This document shows, in pieces, positions 1-6,075 of a stretch of DNA of 32,393 bases. Numbering within the stretch: the first letter of the stretch is position 1; each line of letters starts with the position of its first letter. The DNA comes from Victivallales bacterium (GTDB lineage Bacteria > Verrucomicrobiota > Lentisphaeria > Oligosphaerales > Oligosphaeraceae): positions 1 to 32,393 of the forward strand of contig JAFRLI010000225.1 in NCBI GenBank assembly GCA_017431255.1. The letters are read 5' to 3'. The notes beneath the pieces are model-generated. The model ran no database searches, had not been told where the DNA came from, and saw only the letters and a program-made list of their open reading frames with translations. Both the position numbers and the translations under genes were made by a program.

Positions 1-1535
1 CACAACCCGAGGCGGTTGCCACACCAGTTGCACAATCCGAAGCGGTTGCCGCACCCGTCGCACAGCCCGAAGTGGTTGCCGCACCTGTTGCACAGCCCAG
101 AGTGGTTGCCGCGCCAGTTGCACAGCCCTCAGCGGTTGCCGCGCCCGTCGCACAGCCCGCAGTGGTTGCCGCGCCCGTTGCACAACCTACCGTAGCACAG
201 CCCGAAGTGGTTGCCGCGCCCGTCGCACAGCCTGCAATGGTTGAACAACCCGTGATTTCGCAGCCCACGCCCGTCGCACAGCCCGCAATTTTTGCAGCAC
301 CCGTCGCGCAGCCCGCAACGGTAGAACAACCCGCGATTTCGCAACCCGCGCCCACCGCACAGCCCGCGCCCGCAACCGAGCCCGCAGTGGTTGCCGCGCC
401 CGTTGCACAACCCGCCGTTGCACAACCCGCCGTTGCACAACCCACCGTGGCACAACCCGAAACGGTTGCCGCACCAGTCGCACAGCCAGAAGTGGTTGCC
501 GCGCACGTGGCACAGCCCGCGACAGTTGCACAGCCCGCGACAGTTGCACAGTCCGAAACGGTTGCCGCGCCCGCCGCACAACCCGCCATGGCGCAGCCAG
601 AAGTGGTTGTCGCACCCTCCGCACAGCCCGCAGTGGTTGCCGCTACCGTCGCACAGCCCGCGCCCATGGCACAACCCGCAGTGGTTGCCGCATCCGTCGC
701 ACAACCCGCAGTGGTTGCCGCATCCGTCGCACAACCCGAAGTGGTTGCCGCACCAGTCGCACAGCCCGCGCCCGTGGCACAGCCCGCCGTTGCACAACCC
801 GCCGTTGCACAACCCGCCGTTGCACAACCCACCGTGGCACAGCCCGAAGTGGTTGCTGCGCCCGCCGCACAGCCCGAAGTGGTTGCCGCATCCGTTGCAC
901 AGCCCGAAGTGGTTGCCGCACCAGTTGCACAGCCCACGCCTATAGAGAAACCTGAATTGGTTTTCAACGGCGAGACGCCGTCGGTACAGCCCAGCGGGAC
1001 GCCGTCGGTACAGCCCAGCGGGACGCCGTCAGTACAGCCCAGCGGGACGCCGTCGGTACAGACGGTTGAGATAGAGGAAAAGAAGGCGCGTCGTGTTGCA
1101 GAAACGGGGATGGCGGCGGTAGCGGCGGCGTCGGCGGTGCCAGGGGGAGCGGTTCCCGTTACGGGACCGATGGAAGTTCCTCAGACTGGTCCGACCGCAA
1201 GCGTTTTGAACCATGTGGAAGCGGCGACGGGAACGGAGATTTTCCTGGAAGCCGCGACAGCGGTTGCAGACACGATTCTGGTGTCGCCGCAGTTAATGCG
1301 TGGCGAAGGGGAGATTCTGGTGAAGTTGAAGCCAGAAGTCTTGAAGGGAACAACGATTCAGATTGTGTCGTCGGGCGATACGCTGTCCATTCATTTTGCC
1401 CCGACGGCTGCGGATGTCAGCGTTCTTTTGGAAAAGCACGCACCGCAACTTTCAGAATATTTGTCGTCGCACATCCATCGTTTCAAGATTTCGGTGGATG
1501 TCCGACGTAAGGATTTAGACGAGGGGAACGCGTGA
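1..1535 (+). CDS. sctP: Type III secretion needle-length regulator SctP (YscP/FliK-like), 5' partial
   Basis: The frame is open from base 3, so the true start lies left of the window. About 310 residues are a degenerate Pro/Ala/Val/Gln repeat (VVAAPVAQPA-type decamers mixed with AVAQP pentamers). An eight-residue PSVQPSGT-type repeat follows, then a linker, then a C-terminal domain from about base 1300. That domain (GEGEILVKLKPEVLKG, then a hydrophobic strand/helix pattern ending FKISVDVRR) matches the Flg_hook/FliK C-terminal substrate-switch domain. In T3SS the SctP N-terminal part acts as a molecular ruler for the needle and the C-terminal domain contacts SctU to switch substrates. Position directly upstream of sctQ-R-S fits the classical P-Q-R-S order. 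The stop overlaps the next ATG (ATGA at 1535), implying translational coupling. Identity rests on the C-terminal domain and context; the repeat itself is low complexity. Confidence 0.8.
   Translation, partial: QPEAVATPVAQSEAVAAPVAQPEVVAAPVAQPRVVAAPVAQPSAVAAPVAQPAVVAAPVAQPTVAQPEVVAAPVAQPAMVEQPVISQPTPVAQPAIFAAPVAQPATVEQPAISQPAPTAQPAPATEPAVVAAPVAQPAVAQPAVAQPTVAQPETVAAPVAQPEVVAAHVAQPATVAQPATVAQSETVAAPAAQPAMAQPEVVVAPSAQPAVVAATVAQPAPMAQPAVVAASVAQPAVVAASVAQPEVVAAPVAQPAPVAQPAVAQPAVAQPAVAQPTVAQPEVVAAPAAQPEVVAASVAQPEVVAAPVAQPTPIEKPELVFNGETPSVQPSGTPSVQPSGTPSVQPSGTPSVQTVEIEEKKARRVAETGMAAVAAASAVPGGAVPVTGPMEVPQTGPTASVLNHVEAATGTEIFLEAATAVADTILVSPQLMRGEGEILVKLKPEVLKGTTIQIVSSGDTLSIHFAPTAADVSVLLEKHAPQLSEYLSSHIHRFKISVDVRRKDLDEGNA
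3..950 (+). repeat. Degenerate 30-nt/15-nt tandem repeats inside sctP
   Basis: The coding repeat is built from 30-nt units of the form GTGGTTGCCGCGCCCGTCGC plus CAGCCCGNA, with blocks of 15-nt GCCGTTGCACAACCC-type units at about 410-450 and 780-835. Unit lengths are multiples of three, so gain or loss of units changes ruler length without a frameshift. Some neighbouring units are near-identical (for example around 680-740), suggesting recent unit duplication. The array is interrupted by diverged units near 240-330. Confidence 0.85.
975..1061 (+). repeat. 24-nt tandem repeat in sctP (TPSVQPSG units)
   Basis: Three complete units and a 15-nt partial fourth of ACGCCGTCGGTACAGC followed by CCAGCGGG run from 975 to 1061. 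They encode TPSVQPSG repeats and differ at only one base (GTCAGT at about 1030). Their near identity, compared with the more diverged 30-nt repeat upstream, suggests a young expansion. Confidence 0.85.
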
Positions 1536-1627
1536 TGAAACCGTTGGACTTTTTGAAGGAACTGCCGCCGTTTGCGACAATGTCGCCGCTGGAGATACTG
1601 ACGCATCCCGCGTGGAACATCGTGTAA
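1535..1627 (+). pseudogene. Short ORF, probable N-terminal piece of sctQ cut by an in-frame TAA
   Basis: This 30-residue ORF (MKPLDFLKEL...HPAWNIV) starts at an ATG overlapping the sctP stop and has a GAGGGG ribosome-binding site. It ends at TAA 1625-1627. The same frame stays open straight after the stop (SESGKACLLKADG) and runs into the SctQ-like coding region. Read through, it would give a 282-residue protein of normal SctQ style. It is therefore more likely the severed start of sctQ than an independent gene. A genuine short leader peptide coupled to downstream reinitiation at 1691 cannot be excluded. Confidence 0.5.
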
Positions 1628-1690
1628 TCGGAGTCCGGGAAGGCATGCCTGTTGAAAGCGGACGGGAATGCGCCCTCGGAGGAGTTCCAT

Positions 1691-2383
1691 ATGAAGATAC
1701 GATTTGGGAAGGAAGAGTGCGTGCTGGGTCTGGCACCATGTCCTGCCATGCCGGAGTTCAGCAAATTGCTGTCAATCCGCGAGCAAGTTCCGGAGCCAAT
1801 CCTGTTGGCGGTTTTGGAAGCGGAGGCAGGCACCCTGTTCCAAACTCTGGAAGACGCTGTGCGAATCGAGTTGAGCATCGCCGGACCGACCGACGTCGCG
1901 GGAACCGATCCCGTACCGTTCCGTCTGCTCCAGCAGGAGGACGGCAACGAATACCACTTCACCCTCTCCATGACCCCGCACATCCTTGCCACCCTCGGCA
2001 ATCTGGAACACCTGGATTTGACGGATCCCTCCATCGCAGGCATCTCCCTTGACGCCGAAATCGAACTCGCCGTCTTTGATCTGTCCCCGGATGAAGAGGC
2101 TGGCCTTGCCGTGGGGGACTGCCTGCTCCTGCCTGAACTCTCCGGCGAACACCCAGGACGCATTATCCTGCGCGGAAAAGGCGATCCCGAACGACTCCGC
2201 ATTCTGGCAGACACAACACGGCAAATCTCCTTCGCAGAATATGTCGCTGCAGACGGAACCCCACGCTGCTCCGCGGACGGCATCGACGCATTGCTGCTGA
2301 TGAAAGCGGGAACGCGTCGCGCCTCTGGACGTCGAGTGAAGTTGGGAGTTCAGAACGCAATGCAACTGGAGGCAATATGCTGA
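1691..2383 (+). CDS. sctQ: T3SS cytoplasmic ring (C-ring/sorting platform) protein SctQ, likely truncated
   Basis: The protein resembles SctQ/YscQ (FliM/FliN family). A helical N-terminal part (PEPILLAVLEAEAGTLFQTL) is followed by a beta-rich stretch and one SpoA-like surface-presentation domain (SLDAEIELAVFDLSPDEEAG, then a GDCLLLPEL motif). ATG 1691 was chosen because GGAGGAG lies 6 nt upstream. The frame also contains TTG 1652 and, beyond an in-frame TAA at 1625, the coupled ATG 1535, which I think was the ancestral start. Only one SpoA-like domain is visible, against two in many SctQ proteins. The gene lies between sctP and sctR and its end overlaps the sctR start. SctQ normally forms the cytoplasmic sorting platform that engages the ATPase and substrates. 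Confidence 0.65.
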   Translation: MKIRFGKEECVLGLAPCPAMPEFSKLLSIREQVPEPILLAVLEAEAGTLFQTLEDAVRIELSIAGPTDVAGTDPVPFRLLQQEDGNEYHFTLSMTPHILATLGNLEHLDLTDPSIAGISLDAEIELAVFDLSPDEEAGLAVGDCLLLPELSGEHPGRIILRGKGDPERLRILADTTRQISFAEYVAADGTPRCSADGIDALLLMKAGTRRASGRRVKLGVQNAMQLEAIC

Positions 2384-3057
2384 ATGCTGACCCATTTGCG
2401 CTAATTGTCCTATTCATTGGACTGTCGCTGTTGCCGTTTTTGGCGATGATTGCAACGAGTTACCTGAAGATTGTCGTTGTAATGTCGTTGATTCGCAACG
2501 CACTCGGCATCCAGTCCATTCCGCCCAACATGGTCATCAATGCCATGGCGTTGATTCTGACGTTCTACATCATGGCACCTCTCATGAACCAAAGTTGGGA
2601 TATTCTACAGCAGGGACTCAAGGACAACAAGCCCGAAGTCATCTACCAGACTGACATCGCCGCACGCGCCGCCGAACCCTTCCGAGGTTTCCTCAAACGA
2701 AACACCGCTGAAAGCCACATCGTCTTCTTCGCCAGCACCGCCGAACGCCTCTGGGCAAAAACCGAGGTCGACGCCCAGGGCAATCCCATCAAGGTCCCCG
2801 CCGTCGTCGATCCCGACAGTTTCTACATCCTCGTCCCCAGTTTCTGCGTCTCCGAATTGACCCGCGCCTTCCAAATCGGTTTCCTCGTCTACCTTCCCTT
2901 TATCGCGATTGACATCATCATCTCGAACATCCTCCTGGCAATGGGTATGATGATGGTCTCCCCCGTGACCATCTCCCTCCCATTCAAGTTGCTCTTGTTC
3001 GTGATGGTGAATGGGTGGGCGCGCCTCATCCAAGGCCTCGTTCAAAGTTACGTGTAG
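2377..3057 (+). CDS. sctR: T3SS export gate protein SctR
   Basis: A 226-residue FliP/YscR family protein of full family length. Diagnostic segments are the early TSYLKIVVVMSLIRNALG motif and the following PPNMVINAMALILTFYI, plus a C-terminal pair of hydrophobic helices around DIIISNILLAMGMMMVSP. Four or so transmembrane segments flank a periplasmic loop (about residues 70-150). SctR forms the core of the export gate in the inner membrane with SctS and SctT. The ATG at 2377 overlaps the sctQ stop, so the two are translationally coupled; sctS starts 4 nt after this stop. Confidence 0.95.
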   Translation: MLNADPFALIVLFIGLSLLPFLAMIATSYLKIVVVMSLIRNALGIQSIPPNMVINAMALILTFYIMAPLMNQSWDILQQGLKDNKPEVIYQTDIAARAAEPFRGFLKRNTAESHIVFFASTAERLWAKTEVDAQGNPIKVPAVVDPDSFYILVPSFCVSELTRAFQIGFLVYLPFIAIDIIISNILLAMGMMMVSPVTISLPFKLLLFVMVNGWARLIQGLVQSYV

Positions 3058-3061
3058 CATC

Positions 3062-3331
3062 ATGTCCGAAGCACAACTGCTAGATTACGCGCAGACGACG
3101 CTGATTCTCGTCCTGAAACTGTCGCTATTGCCGATTGTGGTGGCGACCGTTATCGGGTTGCTTGTGTCGTTGTTACAGGCGTTGACGCAGATTCAGGAGC
3201 AGACCCTGGGCTTCGCCGTCAAACTCATCACCATTTCCATCACAATCATGCTGGCAGCCAACTGGATGGGATCCCAGTTACTGGTGTTCACCCAGGAAAT
3301 CTTTCTGAACATCCCATTCGTTTCCAGATAG
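3062..3331 (+). CDS. sctS: T3SS export gate protein SctS
   Basis: An 89-residue FliQ/YscS family protein with two transmembrane hairpin helices (LILVLKLSLLPIVVATVIGL and FAVKLITISITIMLAANWMG). The family signature LLQALTQIQEQTL lies between them. It begins at ATG 3062, four bases after sctR; an upstream in-frame GTG inside sctR is ignored because family length and the MSEAQLLDYA N-terminus fit this start. SctS packs around SctR in the export gate. Confidence 0.95.
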   Translation: MSEAQLLDYAQTTLILVLKLSLLPIVVATVIGLLVSLLQALTQIQEQTLGFAVKLITISITIMLAANWMGSQLLVFTQEIFLNIPFVSR

Positions 3332-3345
3332 AGGGGAACCCCTCG
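3332..3345 (+). other. Small hairpin between sctS and the sigma gene
   Basis: GAGGGGAACCCCTC begins right after the sctS stop and can form a GC-rich 5-bp stem with a 4-nt loop, 19 nt before the sigma factor ATG. It could limit translation or stabilise an mRNA end. It also contains GGAACC, the typical -35 core of many ECF promoters, but I see no convincing -10 partner at the right spacing. Confidence 0.3.
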
Positions 3346-3364
3346 AGCATACAGGTACCTGACA

Positions 3365-3853
3365 ATGACCATTGAAGACTACTACCGCACCATTGCCCCC
3401 AAATTGACCAACTACCTGATTGGCTCTGGCAGTACCTATGCAAACGCTTGCGATATCGTCCAAGAAACCTTCCTCCGCCTCTGGAATATGCGCGAACGGC
3501 TCCAGGACGACCCCTCCCAAGTCAGCGGACTCATCTACACCATCGCCCGCAACATCCGCATCAATATGATTCGCCACGACTCCCACGAAACCCTTCAGGA
3601 GGAAATCCGTGACGAAGACGCTGGCCCCGCCGCAGAAGCACCCTCTCCCAGCGATATGGAATACCTCCGGGGACGCATCAATTCCGCCCTCGAACAACTC
3701 CCGCCACTCATCCGGGAAGCCTTCGTCCTCTTCGAAATCTCCGACCTCTCCATCCGCGAAATCGCACAGATCACGGGCGTCACCGAAAACCTCGTCAAGG
3801 TCCGCATCCACCGCGCCAAAGAAAAACTACGCCCACTCCTGGCCGATCTGTAA
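3365..3853 (+). CDS. ECF-type RNA polymerase sigma factor
   Basis: A 162-residue sigma-70 family protein with only regions 2 and 4, the layout of extracytoplasmic-function sigma factors. Region 2 covers about residues 8-75 (DIVQETFLRLWNM, then YTIARNIRINMIR). Region 4 covers about residues 108-160 (LEQLPPLIREAFVLFEISDL, then helix-turn-helix IREIAQITGVTENLVKVRIH). It lies between sctS and further T3SS genes on the same strand, so control of T3SS transcription is a natural inference. Precedents are Pseudomonas HrpL and Bordetella BtrS, both ECF sigma factors controlling T3SS. No separate anti-sigma gene is recognisable in the window; the STAS/phosphatase pair downstream may feed into its control. 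Confidence 0.9.
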   Translation: MTIEDYYRTIAPKLTNYLIGSGSTYANACDIVQETFLRLWNMRERLQDDPSQVSGLIYTIARNIRINMIRHDSHETLQEEIRDEDAGPAAEAPSPSDMEYLRGRINSALEQLPPLIREAFVLFEISDLSIREIAQITGVTENLVKVRIHRAKEKLRPLLADL

Positions 3854-3933
3854 GAAAAAAACGAACGCCGAGGTGCACCGCGAGGCCGGTTGGACGATCG
3901 TTTTGCAATTTCTTCTTAAAAAACACGAAACTG

Positions 3934-3959
3934 TGTAACCTTTTTTTAGTTGGAGCGTA
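3934..3959 (+). promoter_or_regulatory. Candidate ECF-sigma promoter upstream of the small T3SS-locus gene
   Basis: TGTAACC (3934-3940) and CGTA (3956-3959) are separated by 15 nt including a T-tract. This matches the general ECF promoter pattern of an AAC-containing -35 and a CGT-containing -10. It sits in the only substantial gap of the T3SS operon (3854-3995), directly after the ECF sigma gene and about 35 nt before the next start codon. The match is by eye from one site. Confidence 0.45.
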
Positions 3960-3995
3960 TTCAAGGTAAAGAAACCAACAAAAGAGGTGATGACC

Positions 3996-4265
3996 ATGAA
4001 CATGACGCCCATCAACAGAAACACTTTCTCGCCGGCGGTCGCCCCCCAAGATACGAGCGTTCCTGTTACCCCACAGGAATCCCAGCAGAAGACGAACAGC
4101 CCGCTGAAGGTAACGGTTCGGGACCAACCCGCAAATGTCACCTTCCAAGATGAGATTTCCACGGAAATCGAATTGGATGCCACCAACCGCAACGACCATC
4201 TGGGAGACTTGATTCGCCAGGCCCTGAGTTATTCCTGCCCCCCGATGCCAACGTTCCCTAAATAG
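3996..4265 (+). CDS. Small protein of unknown function in the T3SS locus
   Basis: An 89-residue protein that I do not recognise. ATG 3996 is chosen because the strong Shine-Dalgarno GAGGTGA ends 5 nt upstream; GTG 3987 and ATG 3990 overlap that site. The first half is polar, rich in Pro/Ser/Thr/Gln and probably disordered. The second half has an acidic stretch (DEISTEIELDATNRN) and an amphipathic helix ending in LGDLIRQALSYSCPPMPTF. It has no signal peptide or membrane segment. Its position, size, disordered N-terminus and likely separate promoter suit a secreted T3SS component (needle, inner rod or early substrate) or a chaperone partner, but no family match supports a specific role. Confidence 0.65.
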   Translation: MNMTPINRNTFSPAVAPQDTSVPVTPQESQQKTNSPLKVTVRDQPANVTFQDEISTEIELDATNRNDHLGDLIRQALSYSCPPMPTFPK

Positions 4266-4297
4266 GAGAACAACTTCTGGACCTGAACGCACAAAAC

Positions 4298-4972
4298 TTG
4301 ACGAACCCGACTGCGGCGGTATCCGACGCAGGCGGGTCTTTGCGTTCAGAAGCAGTTCCCGTGGAGGGAGTTGCAAGCCAGGAAATGACCATCGAAAACG
4401 GGTTTGTTCGCGTGGAAGACGGGGAATGGCTCGTGTCGCTTGGAATGCCAACGGCAGTCCAAGGGGAAACCCGGGCAAGCACAATGCCTCCCCCGCAGGA
4501 GGGTCTTTCCTTCTGGAAGCGTTTCTTTGCCCCGGACCGGCATCGCCTCTCGTTCGTCACCCTGAAGGGAAAAATGTGGTGCGCAGTGAAAGCACGCCCG
4601 TTTCTGACACGGATTGACCTCGGGGAAACCGTCACGATCGTCACGGACCGCTTGCTGCTGGCACCATCCAGTTCGCGCAAGGGAGGACGGATGATTCGCA
4701 TCATCCCATTTTCCTTCCGGGACGCCATCTGCGTCACCGAATGCCAGATGGGATGGGCCGTGGTGGCGACGGAATCACGCACCACGCGAATCGTCGTCCA
4801 AGACGGCGGTACCCTCTCCGTAAAACCTTCCAGTGTCGTGGCTTGGACTGGGAATTCCCCAACGGGATTCTGCCCCCGCCTCCGCCTTCGCGACCTCTTC
4901 CTGCCTCGAATGCCGAAATGCCTGTCGCTGACATTCCACGGTCCCTGCATTGTCTGGATGGAGGGAGGGTAA
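4298..4972 (+). CDS. AIM24-like (DUF124-type) beta-rich protein in the T3SS locus
   Basis: A roughly 224-residue, mostly beta-strand protein. Its C-terminal end (GGTLSVKPSSVVAWTGNSP, then LSLTFHGPCIVWMEGG) resembles the last strands of AIM24/TRAP-like beta-sandwich proteins. There is no signal peptide or clear membrane helix, although FWKRFF at about residues 71-76 is strongly basic-aromatic. The start is uncertain: no ATG or GTG is available, TTG 4298 has no ribosome-binding site, while CTG 4277 lies 8 nt after AGGAG and would add seven residues. It is wedged between the small unknown gene and sctT and ends 3 nt before sctT, so it is very likely co-transcribed with the T3SS genes. Its role there is unknown. 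Confidence 0.55.
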   Translation: MTNPTAAVSDAGGSLRSEAVPVEGVASQEMTIENGFVRVEDGEWLVSLGMPTAVQGETRASTMPPPQEGLSFWKRFFAPDRHRLSFVTLKGKMWCAVKARPFLTRIDLGETVTIVTDRLLLAPSSSRKGGRMIRIIPFSFRDAICVTECQMGWAVVATESRTTRIVVQDGGTLSVKPSSVVAWTGNSPTGFCPRLRLRDLFLPRMPKCLSLTFHGPCIVWMEGG

Positions 4973-4975
4973 CGC

Positions 4976-5755
4976 ATGAACTACTCGGATTTCCATAAAA
5001 TCGTCCTGGCGTTCGTGCTTTCCGCAATTCGCATCAGCGCGGCGATGGCGATCTGCCCCGCAACCTCCAGCACGATGATTACAGGGCTGGCACGCCGCGT
5101 GGCAGCCCTGGCGTTTGCCGCCGTGCTGGTGCCCCGCGTTATCGCACAGATGGAAGAACTCTCGGCGTTCCTGTTCTGCGCCGTGGCGTTGAAGGAGGCT
5201 CTTGTGGGATTCCTCATCGGGTTCTTTGCCTCGATTCCGTTCTGGGTCGCGGAAAACACAGGAAACTTCATTGACAACCAGCGCGGCGCCACCATGGGTG
5301 AAGTCTACTCCCCACTGTCAGGTGCACAGGTCTCCACAACTGGCATCCTGTTCACGCAGATCGTTTCCACCATCTTTTACATCAGCGGCGCCATCCTCCT
5401 CTTTCTCGGTGCCATCTATGCCAGTTACGACTTCATCCCCCTCTTCGGAAAACAACTCGCCGCCGCTCCTGACGCCCACGCGTTCGCACTCGATACCCTC
5501 GACAATATGATGCGCACCACCTACATCATCTCCGCACCCATCATCATCCTGATGTTCCTGGCCACCATCGGACTCGGATTCGTCAACCGCACCGCTCCCC
5601 AATTGAACGTGTTTTTCCTCTCGATGCCCGTGAAGTCCGCGCTCGGCATCGCCTTCCTCATCGTGTACATAGAATACATTCTGGATATGCTGATGTACGA
5701 CTCCCAATCCGCCTTGCTGGGACCGCTCCTCCGCATCTTCGACGTCCAAACTTAA
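4976..5755 (+). CDS. sctT: T3SS export gate protein SctT
   Basis: A 259-residue FliR/YscT family protein with about six hydrophobic segments. Typical sections are VLSAIRISAAMAICPATSS near the N-terminus, KEALVGFLIGFFASIPFW, the ENTGNFIDNQRGATMG loop, and a C-terminal PVKSALGIAFLIVYIEYI. SctT completes the SctR/S/T export gate at the inner membrane. The start at 4976 lies three bases after the preceding stop. In classical clusters sctT is next to sctS and sctU; here regulatory and unknown genes have been inserted on both sides. Confidence 0.95.
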   Translation: MNYSDFHKIVLAFVLSAIRISAAMAICPATSSTMITGLARRVAALAFAAVLVPRVIAQMEELSAFLFCAVALKEALVGFLIGFFASIPFWVAENTGNFIDNQRGATMGEVYSPLSGAQVSTTGILFTQIVSTIFYISGAILLFLGAIYASYDFIPLFGKQLAAAPDAHAFALDTLDNMMRTTYIISAPIIILMFLATIGLGFVNRTAPQLNVFFLSMPVKSALGIAFLIVYIEYILDMLMYDSQSALLGPLLRIFDVQT

Positions 5756-5781
5756 TCCCCCATAACATAGGAGCTTCCATC

Positions 5782-6072
5782 ATGGAAATCAAAAAAACTC
5801 TCGAAGGCACAAAACTCACCGTCACTGTGGAAGGCAACTTGGACACCACGACCTCCCCACAACTCGAAAATGAACTCAAACTGAACGGGATTACCGAACT
5901 CATCCTCGACATCGGCGGCGTCACCTACGTCTCCTCCGCAGGTCTCCGCGTCTTCCTGACTGCCTGCAAGACCATGACCGCGCAAGGCACCATGACCATC
6001 CGAAACGCTCAACCCGCCGTCCTTGACATCTTCCAAATCACCGGATTCTCCAACATCTTCCATCTGGAATAA
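5782..6072 (+). CDS. STAS-domain anti-sigma factor antagonist (RsbV/BtrV-like)
   Basis: A 96-residue single STAS domain. The early GNLDTTTSPQLENEL and the core LILDIGGVTYVSSAGLRVF are characteristic; Ser52 aligns with the phosphorylated serine of RsbV/SpoIIAA. Such proteins bind an anti-sigma kinase when unphosphorylated and are switched by a serine kinase and a PP2C phosphatase. The next gene, 3 nt downstream, encodes both activities on one chain, so the pair forms a complete switch apart from the final target. AGGAG 8 nt before ATG 5782 is a good ribosome-binding site. Confidence 0.92.
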   Translation: MEIKKTLEGTKLTVTVEGNLDTTTSPQLENELKLNGITELILDIGGVTYVSSAGLRVFLTACKTMTAQGTMTIRNAQPAVLDIFQITGFSNIFHLE

Positions 6073-6075
6073 ACG

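Noticed and set aside
129-827. Long Cys/Gly-rich ORF on the minus strand (232 codons)
   Set aside because: It is the complement of the sctP repeat; the repeated CNGGLCNGGL pattern follows from the repeat and no start signal or family supports it.
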